Shown piece by piece: positions 56,603-64,000 of a stretch of DNA of 64,000 nt. The stretch lies in NCBI RefSeq assembly GCF_900104585.1, contig NZ_FNVX01000004.1, positions 186,001-250,000 of the forward strand, read 5' to 3'. Both the position numbers and the translations under genes were made by a program. The notes under the pieces are model-generated. The model saw nothing but the letters and a program-made list of their open reading frames with translations. It made no database searches and was not told the DNA's origin. The stretch's first letter is position 1. Each line of letters opens with the position of its first letter. This stretch comes from Bacteroides ihuae (GTDB lineage: Bacteria; Bacteroidota; Bacteroidia; Bacteroidales; Bacteroidaceae).

Positions 56603-58531
56603 ATGGTAAACCATGGTTTTGTGAAAGTTGCAGCAGCAGTGCCTCACGTAAAAGTAGCCGACTGTAAGGAAAACATGCAGCAGATAGAAAAAATTATTAT
56701 TGAATCAGAAGAAAAAGGCATACAAATGATTGCTTTCCCTGAACTATGTATCACGGGATATACCTGCGGAGATCTTTTCGCTCAGCAATTATTACTTGAA
56801 GAGGCCGAAATGACTCTTATGCAACTGCTTAATAATACTCGCCAACTAGGCATCATATCTATTTTGGGTATGCCGGTAAGTGTTCATTCAATGTTACTCA
56901 ATGCTGCGGTTGTCATCCAAAAAGGCCAAATATTGGGCGTAGTTCCCAAAACATATCTCCCCAACTACAAAGAGTACTACGAACAACGTTGGTTTACCTC
57001 CGCAGCCAGCGTGACCGAAACAAGTGTACGTCTTTGCGGGAAAGTAGTACCATTGGGGACTAATCTGCTATTCGAGGCATGCGACACCACTTTCGGTATA
57101 GAGATCTGTGAAGATATGTGGGCTACCATTCCTCCAAGTTCAGCACTCGCCCTTCAAGGTGCCGAAATCATCTTTAATCTTTCTGCCAGCAATGAATGTA
57201 TTGGCAAACATGCTTATAGATGTGCGCTGATCAGTCAACAATCTGCCCGTTGCATAGCAGGATATGTCTACTCGGCTTGTGGCTACGGAGAATCGACTAC
57301 CGATATCGTGTTTGCGGGCAACGGACTTATCTATGAAAATGGCAGTCTACTGGCTAGTAGTCGGCGTTTCTCGTTTGACGAGCAGACCATCATCAGCGAG
57401 ATAGATGTGGAACGTCTACGTAGCGAGCGACGAATGAATACTACTTTCGCAGCAAACAGAATCAACTTCAATATAAAAGAATCCATTCGCATTCAAGCAG
57501 AGCTAGTCAACACAAAAAAAATAGAATTGACTCGCTCATTCGCAGCACATCCATTTGTTCCCCAAGGAGAAGCGTTGAGAGAACGTTGTGAAGAGATCTT
57601 CTCTATTCAGGTAACCGGACTAGCACAACGTATCATGCATACCGCCTCGAAAACCGTTGTAATAGGTATCTCCGGTGGATTAGATTCAACGTTGGCTCTG
57701 TTGGTTTGCCTCAAAACGTTTGATAAATTAGGCCTTTCACGTGATGGTATTCTGGGAGTTACCATGCCCGGATTCGGCACAACAGACAGGACTTATAACA
57801 ATGCGCTGGATTTAATGCGTTCGCTAGGCATCTCTATTCGTGAGATAGATATCAAAGCGGCCTGCATCCAACACTTTACTGACATAGGGCACGATATCAA
57901 TGTGCACGACGTGACATACGAGAATTCTCAGGCACGGGAACGAACACAGATCTTAATGGACATAGCTAATCAAACCAATGGAATGGTAATCGGGACAGGT
58001 GACCTTTCGGAATTGGCACTGGGATGGGCCACATATAATGGCGACCACATGTCTATGTATGGCATCAACTCGAGTATTCCTAAAACATTGGTAAAATACT
58101 TGGTGAAATGGGTCGCAGAAAACGGAGTAGACGACGCATCGAGCGCCACCTTACTAGATATAGTAGATACCCCTATCAGTCCCGAATTAATTCCGGCGGA
58201 TGAGAATGGTAATATCACGCAAAAGACAGAAGATCTTGTGGGTCCTTATGAGCTACACGACTTCTTTCTCTATTACTTCATGCGTTTTGGATTTCGCCCT
58301 GCCAAGATACTCTATTTGGCTTCCCTCGCTTTTAAAGAAATGTACGATCGAGATACCATCAAGAAATGGCTACATACATTCTTTCGCCGTTTCTTTGCAC
58401 AGCAGTTCAAGCGCTCTTGCTTGCCCGATGGCCCGAAAGTAGGAAGCATTTCTATCAGTCCGCGTGGCGACTGGCGTATGCCAAGTGATGCCTCATCGGC
58501 AGCTTGGTTGCAGGAGATTGAAGAATTATAA
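56603..58531 (+). CDS. nadE: Glutamine-dependent NAD+ synthetase
   Basis: The 642-residue two-domain enzyme makes NAD from deamido-NAD, glutamine, and ATP. The N-terminal glutaminase (nitrilase-like) has Glu in FPELCITGYTCGDLF, Lys in VPKTYLPNY and Cys in GIEICEDMW. The synthetase domain from about 320 has the PP-loop SGGLDSTLAL (near 357) and GTGDLSELALGWATY. Length fits the bacterial glutamine-dependent form. A strong terminator follows. Confidence 0.96.
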   Translation: MVNHGFVKVAAAVPHVKVADCKENMQQIEKIIIESEEKGIQMIAFPELCITGYTCGDLFAQQLLLEEAEMTLMQLLNNTRQLGIISILGMPVSVHSMLLNAAVVIQKGQILGVVPKTYLPNYKEYYEQRWFTSAASVTETSVRLCGKVVPLGTNLLFEACDTTFGIEICEDMWATIPPSSALALQGAEIIFNLSASNECIGKHAYRCALISQQSARCIAGYVYSACGYGESTTDIVFAGNGLIYENGSLLASSRRFSFDEQTIISEIDVERLRSERRMNTTFAANRINFNIKESIRIQAELVNTKKIELTRSFAAHPFVPQGEALRERCEEIFSIQVTGLAQRIMHTASKTVVIGISGGLDSTLALLVCLKTFDKLGLSRDGILGVTMPGFGTTDRTYNNALDLMRSLGISIREIDIKAACIQHFTDIGHDINVHDVTYENSQARERTQILMDIANQTNGMVIGTGDLSELALGWATYNGDHMSMYGINSSIPKTLVKYLVKWVAENGVDDASSATLLDIVDTPISPELIPADENGNITQKTEDLVGPYELHDFFLYYFMRFGFRPAKILYLASLAFKEMYDRDTIKKWLHTFFRRFFAQQFKRSCLPDGPKVGSISISPRGDWRMPSDASSAAWLQEIEEL

Positions 58532-58544
58532 CATCTAAAAAGAC

Positions 58545-58588
58545 AAAGAGGAGAGCATTCTTTTACGAAGCTCTCCTCTTTCTTTTTT
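58545..58588. terminator. Strong hairpin terminator between nadE and fbaB
   Basis: AAAGAGGAGAGC (58545-58556) and GCTCTCCTCTTT (58570-58581) are perfectly complementary, followed by CTTTTTTA. It sits between convergent genes. Confidence 0.88.
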
Positions 58589-58617
58589 ATACTATAACAA
58601 ACAATAATATTTTTGCT

Positions 58618-59676
58618 TTAAGCAATCGTTATTGCTGAATCCAAATAAACATCCTGAATGGTGTTCAGCAGTTCCACTCCATCTTTCATTGGTTTCTGGA
58701 ATGCCTTTCGTCCACTGATCAGTCCCATGCCACCGGCTCTCTTGTTGACAACAGCCGTAACCACAGCATCTTTCAAGTCCGAAGCACCGTTTGACTCTCC
58801 ACCGGAGTTAATCAAACCAACTCTGCCCATATAACCATTGGCTACCTGATAACGGCATAAATCAATAGGGTGTTCTGAACTCAGTTCCGTATAAACCCGT
58901 TTATCCGTCTTGGCAAAGTTGATAGCCGTAAATCCACCATTATTGGTAGGCAGTTTTTGTTTCACAATATCCGCCTGAATGGTTACGCCCAAATGATTAG
59001 CCTGTCCCGTAAGGTCGGCTGCCGAATGATAATCCACACCATCTTTCTTAAAACCGCTATTCCTCAGATAGCACCACAGAACAGTTGCCATCCCCAGTTC
59101 ATGTGCATATTCAAAAGCTTCCGATACCTCGATCAGCTGTCGCCTGCTTTCTTCAGAACCAAAGTAGATGGTTGCACCAACAGCCACAGCTCCCATATTC
59201 CAGGCCTCTTTCACCGTGCCAAACATAACTTGATCGTACGTGTTCGGGTAAGTCAGCAACTCATTGTGATTCAACTTCACGATAAAAGGTATCTTGTGAG
59301 CATATTTACGTGCCACAGATCCCAAAACGCCATACGTGGAAGCAACGGCGTTACATCCACCTTCAATGGCCAACTTTACAATATTTTCCGGATCAAAGTA
59401 GAGCGGATTGGGTGCAAAAGAAGCACCCGCAGTATGCTCTATACCCTGATCAACAGGCAAGATAGACAGATAACCCGTATTGGCCAACCTACCGTGTCCA
59501 AGCAAAGCCTGCAAGCTATTTAATGTAGGAAGATTTCTATCCGAAGAGATCCAAACATCATCTATAATAGTTGGAGAGGGAACATGAATAAGTGATTTAT
59601 CAATTGTTTTACTAACATGACCAAGATAATATTCGGCTTGGTCGCCCAACAAATTACTAATTTTAGTACTACTCAT
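58618..59676 (-). CDS. fbaB: Class I fructose-bisphosphate aldolase (DhnA/FbaB type)
   Basis: The 352-residue enzyme splits fructose 1,6-bisphosphate into triose phosphates through a Schiff base. [30 protein letters not shown], and [12 protein letters not shown] are landmarks of the archaeal/bacterial class I (DhnA-type) family. Length fits. It complements the PPi-dependent PFK at 11.5 kb in glycolysis. Confidence 0.92.
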   Translation of the reverse strand: MSSTKISNLLGDQAEYYLGHVSKTIDKSLIHVPSPTIIDDVWISSDRNLPTLNSLQALLGHGRLANTGYLSILPVDQGIEHTAGASFAPNPLYFDPENIVKLAIEGGCNAVASTYGVLGSVARKYAHKIPFIVKLNHNELLTYPNTYDQVMFGTVKEAWNMGAVAVGATIYFGSEESRRQLIEVSEAFEYAHELGMATVLWCYLRNSGFKKDGVDYHSAADLTGQANHLGVTIQADIVKQKLPTNNGGFTAINFAKTDKRVYTELSSEHPIDLCRYQVANGYMGRVGLINSGGESNGASDLKDAVVTAVVNKRAGGMGLISGRKAFQKPMKDGVELLNTIQDVYLDSAITIA

Positions 59677-59830
59677 AATTTAAAGGTTTTAGTGTTCTAG
59701 TATAACACTATCGAAGCAAGATTAGTTTAGAATGATTCTATGTATTCAATGAATGAGCGAAGTTCTTTCAATAGGTTAGCTAACTGCAAAGAATAGGAGT
59801 TCTAAGTGATTTTGATTAACAAAATTAGTT

Positions 59831-59915
59831 GTCACACAACTGTGTGACCATCGTCCCGCAATCGTGTGACGATGGTCACGCAGCTACGGGACAATGGTCA
59901 CTCAATTGCGGGACG
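59831..59915. repeat. Nested direct/inverted repeat array C
   Basis: GTCACACA/TGTGTGAC hairpin at 59831-59848. GTGACCATCGT (59844-59854) is complementary to 59869-59879. CGTCCCGCAAT (59852-59862) is complementary to 59905-59915. Two direct copies of a 21-bp unit (59872-59892 and 59894-59914) agree at 17 of 21 positions. The shared strands mean several exclusive foldings are possible. Confidence 0.85.
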
Positions 59916-60044
59916 AGCTATTCTGTTTGCTTTCAATGCTTAGATTACGTATTATTTGAGAATAGGTTATGCATTAAGAGAAGATAGGCTCTGTACTATA
60001 CAAAAAAAGTAGAAGGACAAAGAACAACATTCGCATTATATTCC

Positions 60045-60052
60045 TATTTTTG
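60045..60052 (+). promoter_or_regulatory. -7 promoter box (TATTTTTG) for the GNAT gene
   Basis: Perfect TAnnTTTG match 28 bp before the ATG at 60081. Confidence 0.55.
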
Positions 60053-60080
60053 AAAAATCATTTAAGAAGACGACTCATTT

Positions 60081-60575
60081 ATGGAAATAAGAAAGAGCAG
60101 ACCGGAAGATCTCGATACACTCATGGATATATACGCTCAAGCAAAAGTGTTTATGCGAAATAGCGGTAACAAAAATCAATGGATTGATGGCTATCCTTCG
60201 CTCGAAATAGTACTAAAAGACATCACGGACGGAAACAGCTACGTATGCATCGACGATGACCAGACGATAATCGCCACCTTCTGCTTCCTGCAAGGTGAAG
60301 ATCCTAATTATGCCCTGATAGAGGATGGACAATGGCTGAACAATGAGCCATATGGTGTTGTGCATCGACTAGCTGGAACAGGAAAAAGAAAAGATATAGG
60401 TAGCTATTGCCTGCAATGGTGCTTTGAACAATGTTCAAACATTCGGGTGGATACCCATCACGACAATCTGGTAATGCAGAACTTACTAAAGAGGAATGGT
60501 TATACCACTTGCGGCATCATTTATGTTTCTAACGGAACACCTAGAATTGCCTTTCAAAAATATGTAGAAAAATAA
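60081..60575 (+). CDS. GNAT-family N-acetyltransferase
   Basis: The 164-residue product opens with EIRKSRPEDLDTLMDIY, the usual GNAT N-terminus, and has an acetyl-CoA-binding region (HRLAGTGKRKDIGSYCLQWC) and the closing pattern NLLKRNGYTTCGIIYV. It transfers acetyl groups to a small molecule or peptide; the substrate is unknown. Single gene with its own promoter box. Confidence 0.9.
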   Translation: MEIRKSRPEDLDTLMDIYAQAKVFMRNSGNKNQWIDGYPSLEIVLKDITDGNSYVCIDDDQTIIATFCFLQGEDPNYALIEDGQWLNNEPYGVVHRLAGTGKRKDIGSYCLQWCFEQCSNIRVDTHHDNLVMQNLLKRNGYTTCGIIYVSNGTPRIAFQKYVEK

Positions 60576-60605
60576 CAGAATCGCTTAAAATCTGTTTAAA
60601 GATAA

Positions 60606-60752
60606 TGCGGCATAAACATTGAGGCATACCAGCATTGGTGCGAAATATTCGATGTGGCACACACTATTCAATATCTGGGCATTACGGTGAAGTACATGGG
60701 AGAATCACTCACCCAATACATCAAAGACGGTGAGCATGTCTTGTATATGTAA
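60606..60752 (+). pseudogene. Orphan gene fragment
   Basis: The frame is open for 48 codons between TAA (60603) and TAA (60750), reading for example EAYQHWCEIFDVAHTI and GITVKYMGESLTQYI, protein-like but without a usable ATG near its start. It is not recognised. The rest of the 338-bp gap to the P47-like gene is AT-rich with no other signal seen. Confidence 0.35.
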
Positions 60753-60913
60753 CAAAACATCATAAAAAACCTTACCCCATCATTATTAACGAAAAGAGAA
60801 AAAAATATTCCTTCTTTTATTCTTGTTACTTCAGTATTTTATTCATAAATTTCCATCGTTTTTTAGTAAGATTAGTTGAGTAATAATCTACATTCACCTT
60901 AAATGCTAAATCT

Positions 60914-62197
60914 ATGAATACGAAAGGATGGGATACGGTTGGTTTGGTTAAAACTGAACATGTTAATCAAGACATCAGAAATTGCTGGCATCTATTCAAC
61001 AATGAAATAAAAAAGACAGAAGTTGAGTATGAGTTATATGGAAAATTCGGTCCATGGCAAATTACCGACGGGGGCAGCAACAAGCTGATAAGATTCAACA
61101 TTCCGTTTGAATCGGGTACGTTTCGCCTATTCGATAATGCCGGTAATATGGCTGTTGACGAAAATAGTCAAAAAGAATACAGCTTAACGAATTGCGAGTG
61201 CATAGTGGAGATGATGATGGACTTCGTCAATACGGATAACAACAAAAAGCTACTGAAACTAGACATCAAACAACTTGCAAAGAGCAGAGACGAGGTAGCA
61301 AACAGCAATGAGCAAGGAGGTTGGATAGTACCCATACTTTTTAAAGGTAATATTCCTGCGTTCTACCAGCCCGTTATACTTGAGTTAGTATGCCAATATT
61401 TAATAGGATACCCTGAACAAATTAATTATGTATTTGCGTCCATCAACTTTGCTCAGGAAAGCGGAAGTTGGGTAACACCTGTTAAATGCAAATATTCTTA
61501 CCTAGACAGTAAACCGTCTTATATGGGGGTTTTATCTGTATGTAGCAATAAGGACATCACCAATATGCCTGTAGATATAGATGTCGATTCACTTCCGGGC
61601 AATCCGAATAGCTATTTTATTACTTCATCAGATCTGTTTCTATTAAATGTCATGGTGCCGTCTTTTATCGACTTTTTCAAACGCTCAAACAGTTCAGATT
61701 ACAGGATAAACGATCTTGGCATTTTGGTTAACACCCGCAGCCTCGAAATGAATAGTGTAAAAAGTGGGGCAATTTGGTACACACCCGTAATACAAGGACT
61801 GGAGGTTTCTATTTTAGGAGAAGTATTAGAAGTAAAAATAAATGGAAAGTGTGATCTGAAAGCAGGAATCTGGATGTATTTCAACGGCAGGTTCAAAGCC
61901 CATCCTCAATTAACAAACCAGGTAGTTGAATTCAGAATAGATGGTACCCCTTCTTTTGATCATCACGAAGACATTCCCTGGTACCTTTCTTGGCTACTAC
62001 CCATCGTTGGATTGATTACAAAAATTGTAGTTTCATGCATTTCTAGTGACCTCATGAACTCTATTACAAAAATATTTGGAGAGAGGATGCATATAGATAA
62101 CATTTCACCCGTAGCATGGACCGGCAATCCGAAGGAAGTAAATCTTGTCAATGTAAAACTAGACGATTCTTTTATTATAGAATATATTATAAATTAA
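60914..62197 (+). CDS. P47/OrfX-like TULIP-superfamily protein 1
   Basis: The 427-residue product has the layout of clostridial P47: an N-terminal KGWDTVGLV (4-12), a pleated-sheet motif FGPWQITDGG (45-54), YVFASIN (172-178), GVLSVCSNKDITNMPVDID (204-222), AIWYTP (286-291), then IPWYLSWLLPIVGLI (354-368) and SPVAWTG (398-404). P47 and OrfX proteins have the TULIP lipid-binding fold and accompany botulinum neurotoxins of the orfX type. No signal peptide or lipobox is present. A second, paralogous gene follows at 13 bp. The assignment rests on remembered P47 sequence; a search would settle it. Role in Bacteroides is unknown. Confidence 0.8.
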   Translation: MNTKGWDTVGLVKTEHVNQDIRNCWHLFNNEIKKTEVEYELYGKFGPWQITDGGSNKLIRFNIPFESGTFRLFDNAGNMAVDENSQKEYSLTNCECIVEMMMDFVNTDNNKKLLKLDIKQLAKSRDEVANSNEQGGWIVPILFKGNIPAFYQPVILELVCQYLIGYPEQINYVFASINFAQESGSWVTPVKCKYSYLDSKPSYMGVLSVCSNKDITNMPVDIDVDSLPGNPNSYFITSSDLFLLNVMVPSFIDFFKRSNSSDYRINDLGILVNTRSLEMNSVKSGAIWYTPVIQGLEVSILGEVLEVKINGKCDLKAGIWMYFNGRFKAHPQLTNQVVEFRIDGTPSFDHHEDIPWYLSWLLPIVGLITKIVVSCISSDLMNSITKIFGERMHIDNISPVAWTGNPKEVNLVNVKLDDSFIIEYIIN

Positions 62198-62210
62198 ATT
62201 TCTTACCAGT

Positions 62211-63797
62211 ATGAAATCAAACGAAAAATTGGGCGTTGGAATGAAGACAATCACCATGATGCCCGAAATGGACAAAGAGTTAGTTAAAATTGCACTACAA
62301 AGTTCGCTCTACAAAGACAGGGGGCGGTTAAGGGCTAGTTTTATGCAAGATGAAATTGAGCTAATGGCCGAGAGTGCAATCAGTACCAATGGATGGGATA
62401 ACGTTTTTGCGATCAGTGCTGAACATTTAAACAAAGCAATCATTGAAAAGAAAAGTTATCCGGCAACAATAGAATACACAATCACTGATGGAGATGAATC
62501 TTACAGCATTACAAATGGAAAGTTTAATGCATGGCAAATATCAGAAGGTGGAGATGGTTCAAACATAAACCTGAAATTACCTATTGCAAGTGGTTCTTTC
62601 GACTACGGCAAAGGTTTTGAACTTAATGGAGTAGAAGCCATTGTACAGGTGAAATTGAGATACTTCCCTGAAGTGCTGGATGATGAGGTGCTGAAAGAGG
62701 GTTTGTATGACTTAAAGGTATCAACTATATCTAATAATCCGGATGTTCCAGTTGTAAGCCTCGTCCAATTGAATGTACCTTCATCGCTGGGAATGGGAAA
62801 AATAACCAAATCCGTACTCAGTAGTTTAATTCTTGAATGGTGTAATCATAATCTTGATAAATTCAACACGGTATTCTCTACCATAAATCTGAATAGTTTA
62901 GGCGACAAAGAGGACTATAAATGGTTGAAATCAACTCACATGAGTTATGCGTATACTGACAATGGGACACTGACAAACAGCGTTTTTGGAGTGTTGTGTA
63001 TGACTCTTGGGCATTCGGCAGTTGGTTTGCCTCGCCAAATTACTCAAAATGCATTGACAGACAAAGGAGATGGTACTTTTATTATTAATACGGGATTATT
63101 TGCAGAGTTCCAATTCTTACCCTCTCTGCCTTTTGTATTCGAAGATGCTAAAGCATCTGATTTTACACTGAATGACACAAAGAACGGCATCACTAGCTCT
63201 AAACTTAAAATGGAAGGTATAAAGTATGGAGCAATCACATACCACCCGGTCTGCGAGAGTTTTGAGGTGTTCTTTGAACAGAGCTACATCAGATCTCACA
63301 CCAAAGTAAAAACTGAGATATCACCGGGTATCGTTTCCATTGTTGACATCGAGGTGAAGATGACTCTTAAGTTAGACACCAACTCTAAGGGAGAGCAAAT
63401 ATTGGCTTATGAATTACTTGGAGACCCTTCGGTTATATCGAAAACGGAAACAGAGCCGTGGGTTGTTATTACGGAAGTAATAGCCGGGATAATTCTGACA
63501 GTTGTGGGGTTAGTTGTTGGTGCTTGCATGAAGACGATAGTGCAGAAAATAATTGTAGGTATTATCGTAGCAGTAATTGCTGCCATCATTTCAGTAGTTA
63601 TACATGTAATCATTGAGAAGGTGATTGCAGATGGTGTGAATGAGGGGCTTCCGTCCATAGACCCGATGGTAAAGGTTGCTACGAACCAAGTTATATGGCC
63701 CTTGTGCGATCCCGCAGACCCCAACAGGTTCACGTTAACTAGTGTGACCTACAATGGCTCAATTGCTTTAATAGGTAATCCGGGTTACATAAAGTAA
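62211..63797 (+). CDS. P47/OrfX-like TULIP-superfamily protein 2
   Basis: The 528-residue product repeats the motifs of gene 1 in the same order: NGWDNVFAIS (60-69), FNAWQISEGGDG (105-116), TVFSTIN (220-226), SVFGVLCMTLG (257-267), AITYHP (341-346), TEPWVV (414-419). It differs by a 57-residue N-terminal extension and by a long strongly hydrophobic stretch (about 417-472, rich in Ile, Val, Gly and Ala) with a repeated IIVGIIVAVIAA character that looks like two membrane helices. No signal peptide. Co-transcribed with gene 1 (13-bp gap) and ended by a good terminator. Confidence 0.8.
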   Translation: MKSNEKLGVGMKTITMMPEMDKELVKIALQSSLYKDRGRLRASFMQDEIELMAESAISTNGWDNVFAISAEHLNKAIIEKKSYPATIEYTITDGDESYSITNGKFNAWQISEGGDGSNINLKLPIASGSFDYGKGFELNGVEAIVQVKLRYFPEVLDDEVLKEGLYDLKVSTISNNPDVPVVSLVQLNVPSSLGMGKITKSVLSSLILEWCNHNLDKFNTVFSTINLNSLGDKEDYKWLKSTHMSYAYTDNGTLTNSVFGVLCMTLGHSAVGLPRQITQNALTDKGDGTFIINTGLFAEFQFLPSLPFVFEDAKASDFTLNDTKNGITSSKLKMEGIKYGAITYHPVCESFEVFFEQSYIRSHTKVKTEISPGIVSIVDIEVKMTLKLDTNSKGEQILAYELLGDPSVISKTETEPWVVITEVIAGIILTVVGLVVGACMKTIVQKIIVGIIVAVIAAIISVVIHVIIEKVIADGVNEGLPSIDPMVKVATNQVIWPLCDPADPNRFTLTSVTYNGSIALIGNPGYIK

Positions 63798-63823
63798 TAG
63801 TTGCTGATTATAATGCATATTGG

Positions 63824-63872
63824 GTAAGGCAAAAGTCTCGAGATTTCGATTGGCTTTTGCCTTACTTTTTAT
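63824..63872 (+). terminator. Terminator of the P47-like operon
   Basis: GTAAGGCAAAAG (63824-63835) and CTTTTGCCTTAC (63854-63865) are perfectly complementary, followed by TTTTTAT. Confidence 0.88.
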
Positions 63873-63888
63873 ATTTAAAGCATTTCAC

Positions 63889-63919
63889 TTTGTGTTTTTG
63901 AGGTATTATTATATCTTTG
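63889..63919 (+). promoter_or_regulatory. Full Bacteroides-type promoter leading out of the window
   Basis: TTTG at 63889-63892 and TATCTTTG at 63912-63919 are separated by 19 bp, the expected -33/-7 spacing. A gene should start just beyond the window edge, right after the P47-like operon. Confidence 0.7.
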
Positions 63920-64000
63920 AAAAGCAATTTCAATCCTTATTAAACAATACATTACGAACTAAACAACAAAAACAGACGAGAAAATTATTACTGATTCTTA

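Larger units (their letters stand above)
59677..60080. other. Divergent intergenic region with repeat array C
   Basis: About 400 bp between fbaB (minus) and the GNAT gene (plus). Near fbaB, AGTGTT and AACACT form a short inverted repeat around 59690-59708. Array C lies in the middle and a -7 box for the GNAT gene near the end. Nothing else recognised. Confidence 0.6.

Noticed and set aside
59831..59915. CRISPR array
   Set aside because: Units are imperfect, lack uniform repeats and spacers, and no cas gene is near. The same applies to the arrays at 10.5 and 22.9 kb.

Overview
The window reads as chromosomal DNA of a gut-type Bacteroides (Bacteroidota). The evidence is two SusC/SusD polysaccharide-utilisation loci (PULs), a hybrid two-component sensor, promoters of the Bacteroides TAnnTTTG (-7) type, a long PPi-dependent phosphofructokinase, a reverse rubrerythrin and a NagB-LmbE fusion. 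I cannot name the species from the sequence alone. No rRNA, tRNA or CRISPR array was seen.

Layout. 1-5.6 kb: end of an alpha-glucan-type PUL (SusC tail, SusD, GH13, GH65), met by a convergent ECF sigma gene. 6.4-9.4 kb: a FadL/OmpP1-like barrel gene and a Gly/Tyr/Trp- and Ser/Arg-rich exported protein. 9.5-22.9 kb: housekeeping genes (prmA, GH25 lysozyme, PFP, acyltransferase, nitrilase, NagB-LmbE fusion, amidase/golvesin protein, YgiQ). 23.5-30 kb: mfd, then a tightly overlapping operon of a DPM1-like glycosyltransferase, dihydroorotase and a free-standing methionine-synthase reactivation domain. 30-49.7 kb: ECF sigma, 4-TM protein, hybrid two-component regulator and a second PUL (GH92, small exported protein, GH89, HGSNAT-like acetyltransferase, SusC, SusD, GH28-like). 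49.7-60.6 kb: phosphoesterase, sbcCD, rubrerythrin/perR, nadE, class I aldolase, GNAT. 60.9-63.8 kb: two tandem genes for P47/OrfX-like (TULIP-fold) proteins.

Main points. (1) The two P47-like genes at the right edge resemble proteins known mainly from botulinum-neurotoxin orfX clusters. They carry no signal peptide, sit next to a strong promoter leading out of the window, and are the best candidate for an undescribed system. (2) An IS4-type element lies inside the signal-peptide codons of the GH92 gene with a clean 10-bp target duplication. Excising it in silico restores a full reading frame, and the element's own terminators should cut the second PUL off from its promoter. (3) GH89 and the DUF5009/HGSNAT homologue are adjacent, matching the acetylate-then-cleave step of lysosomal heparan sulfate breakdown. 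(4) Three intergenic regions hold structurally similar but sequence-unrelated arrays of short direct and inverted modules, some with two mutually exclusive folds.

All family names come from recognising motifs by eye; no database search was run.
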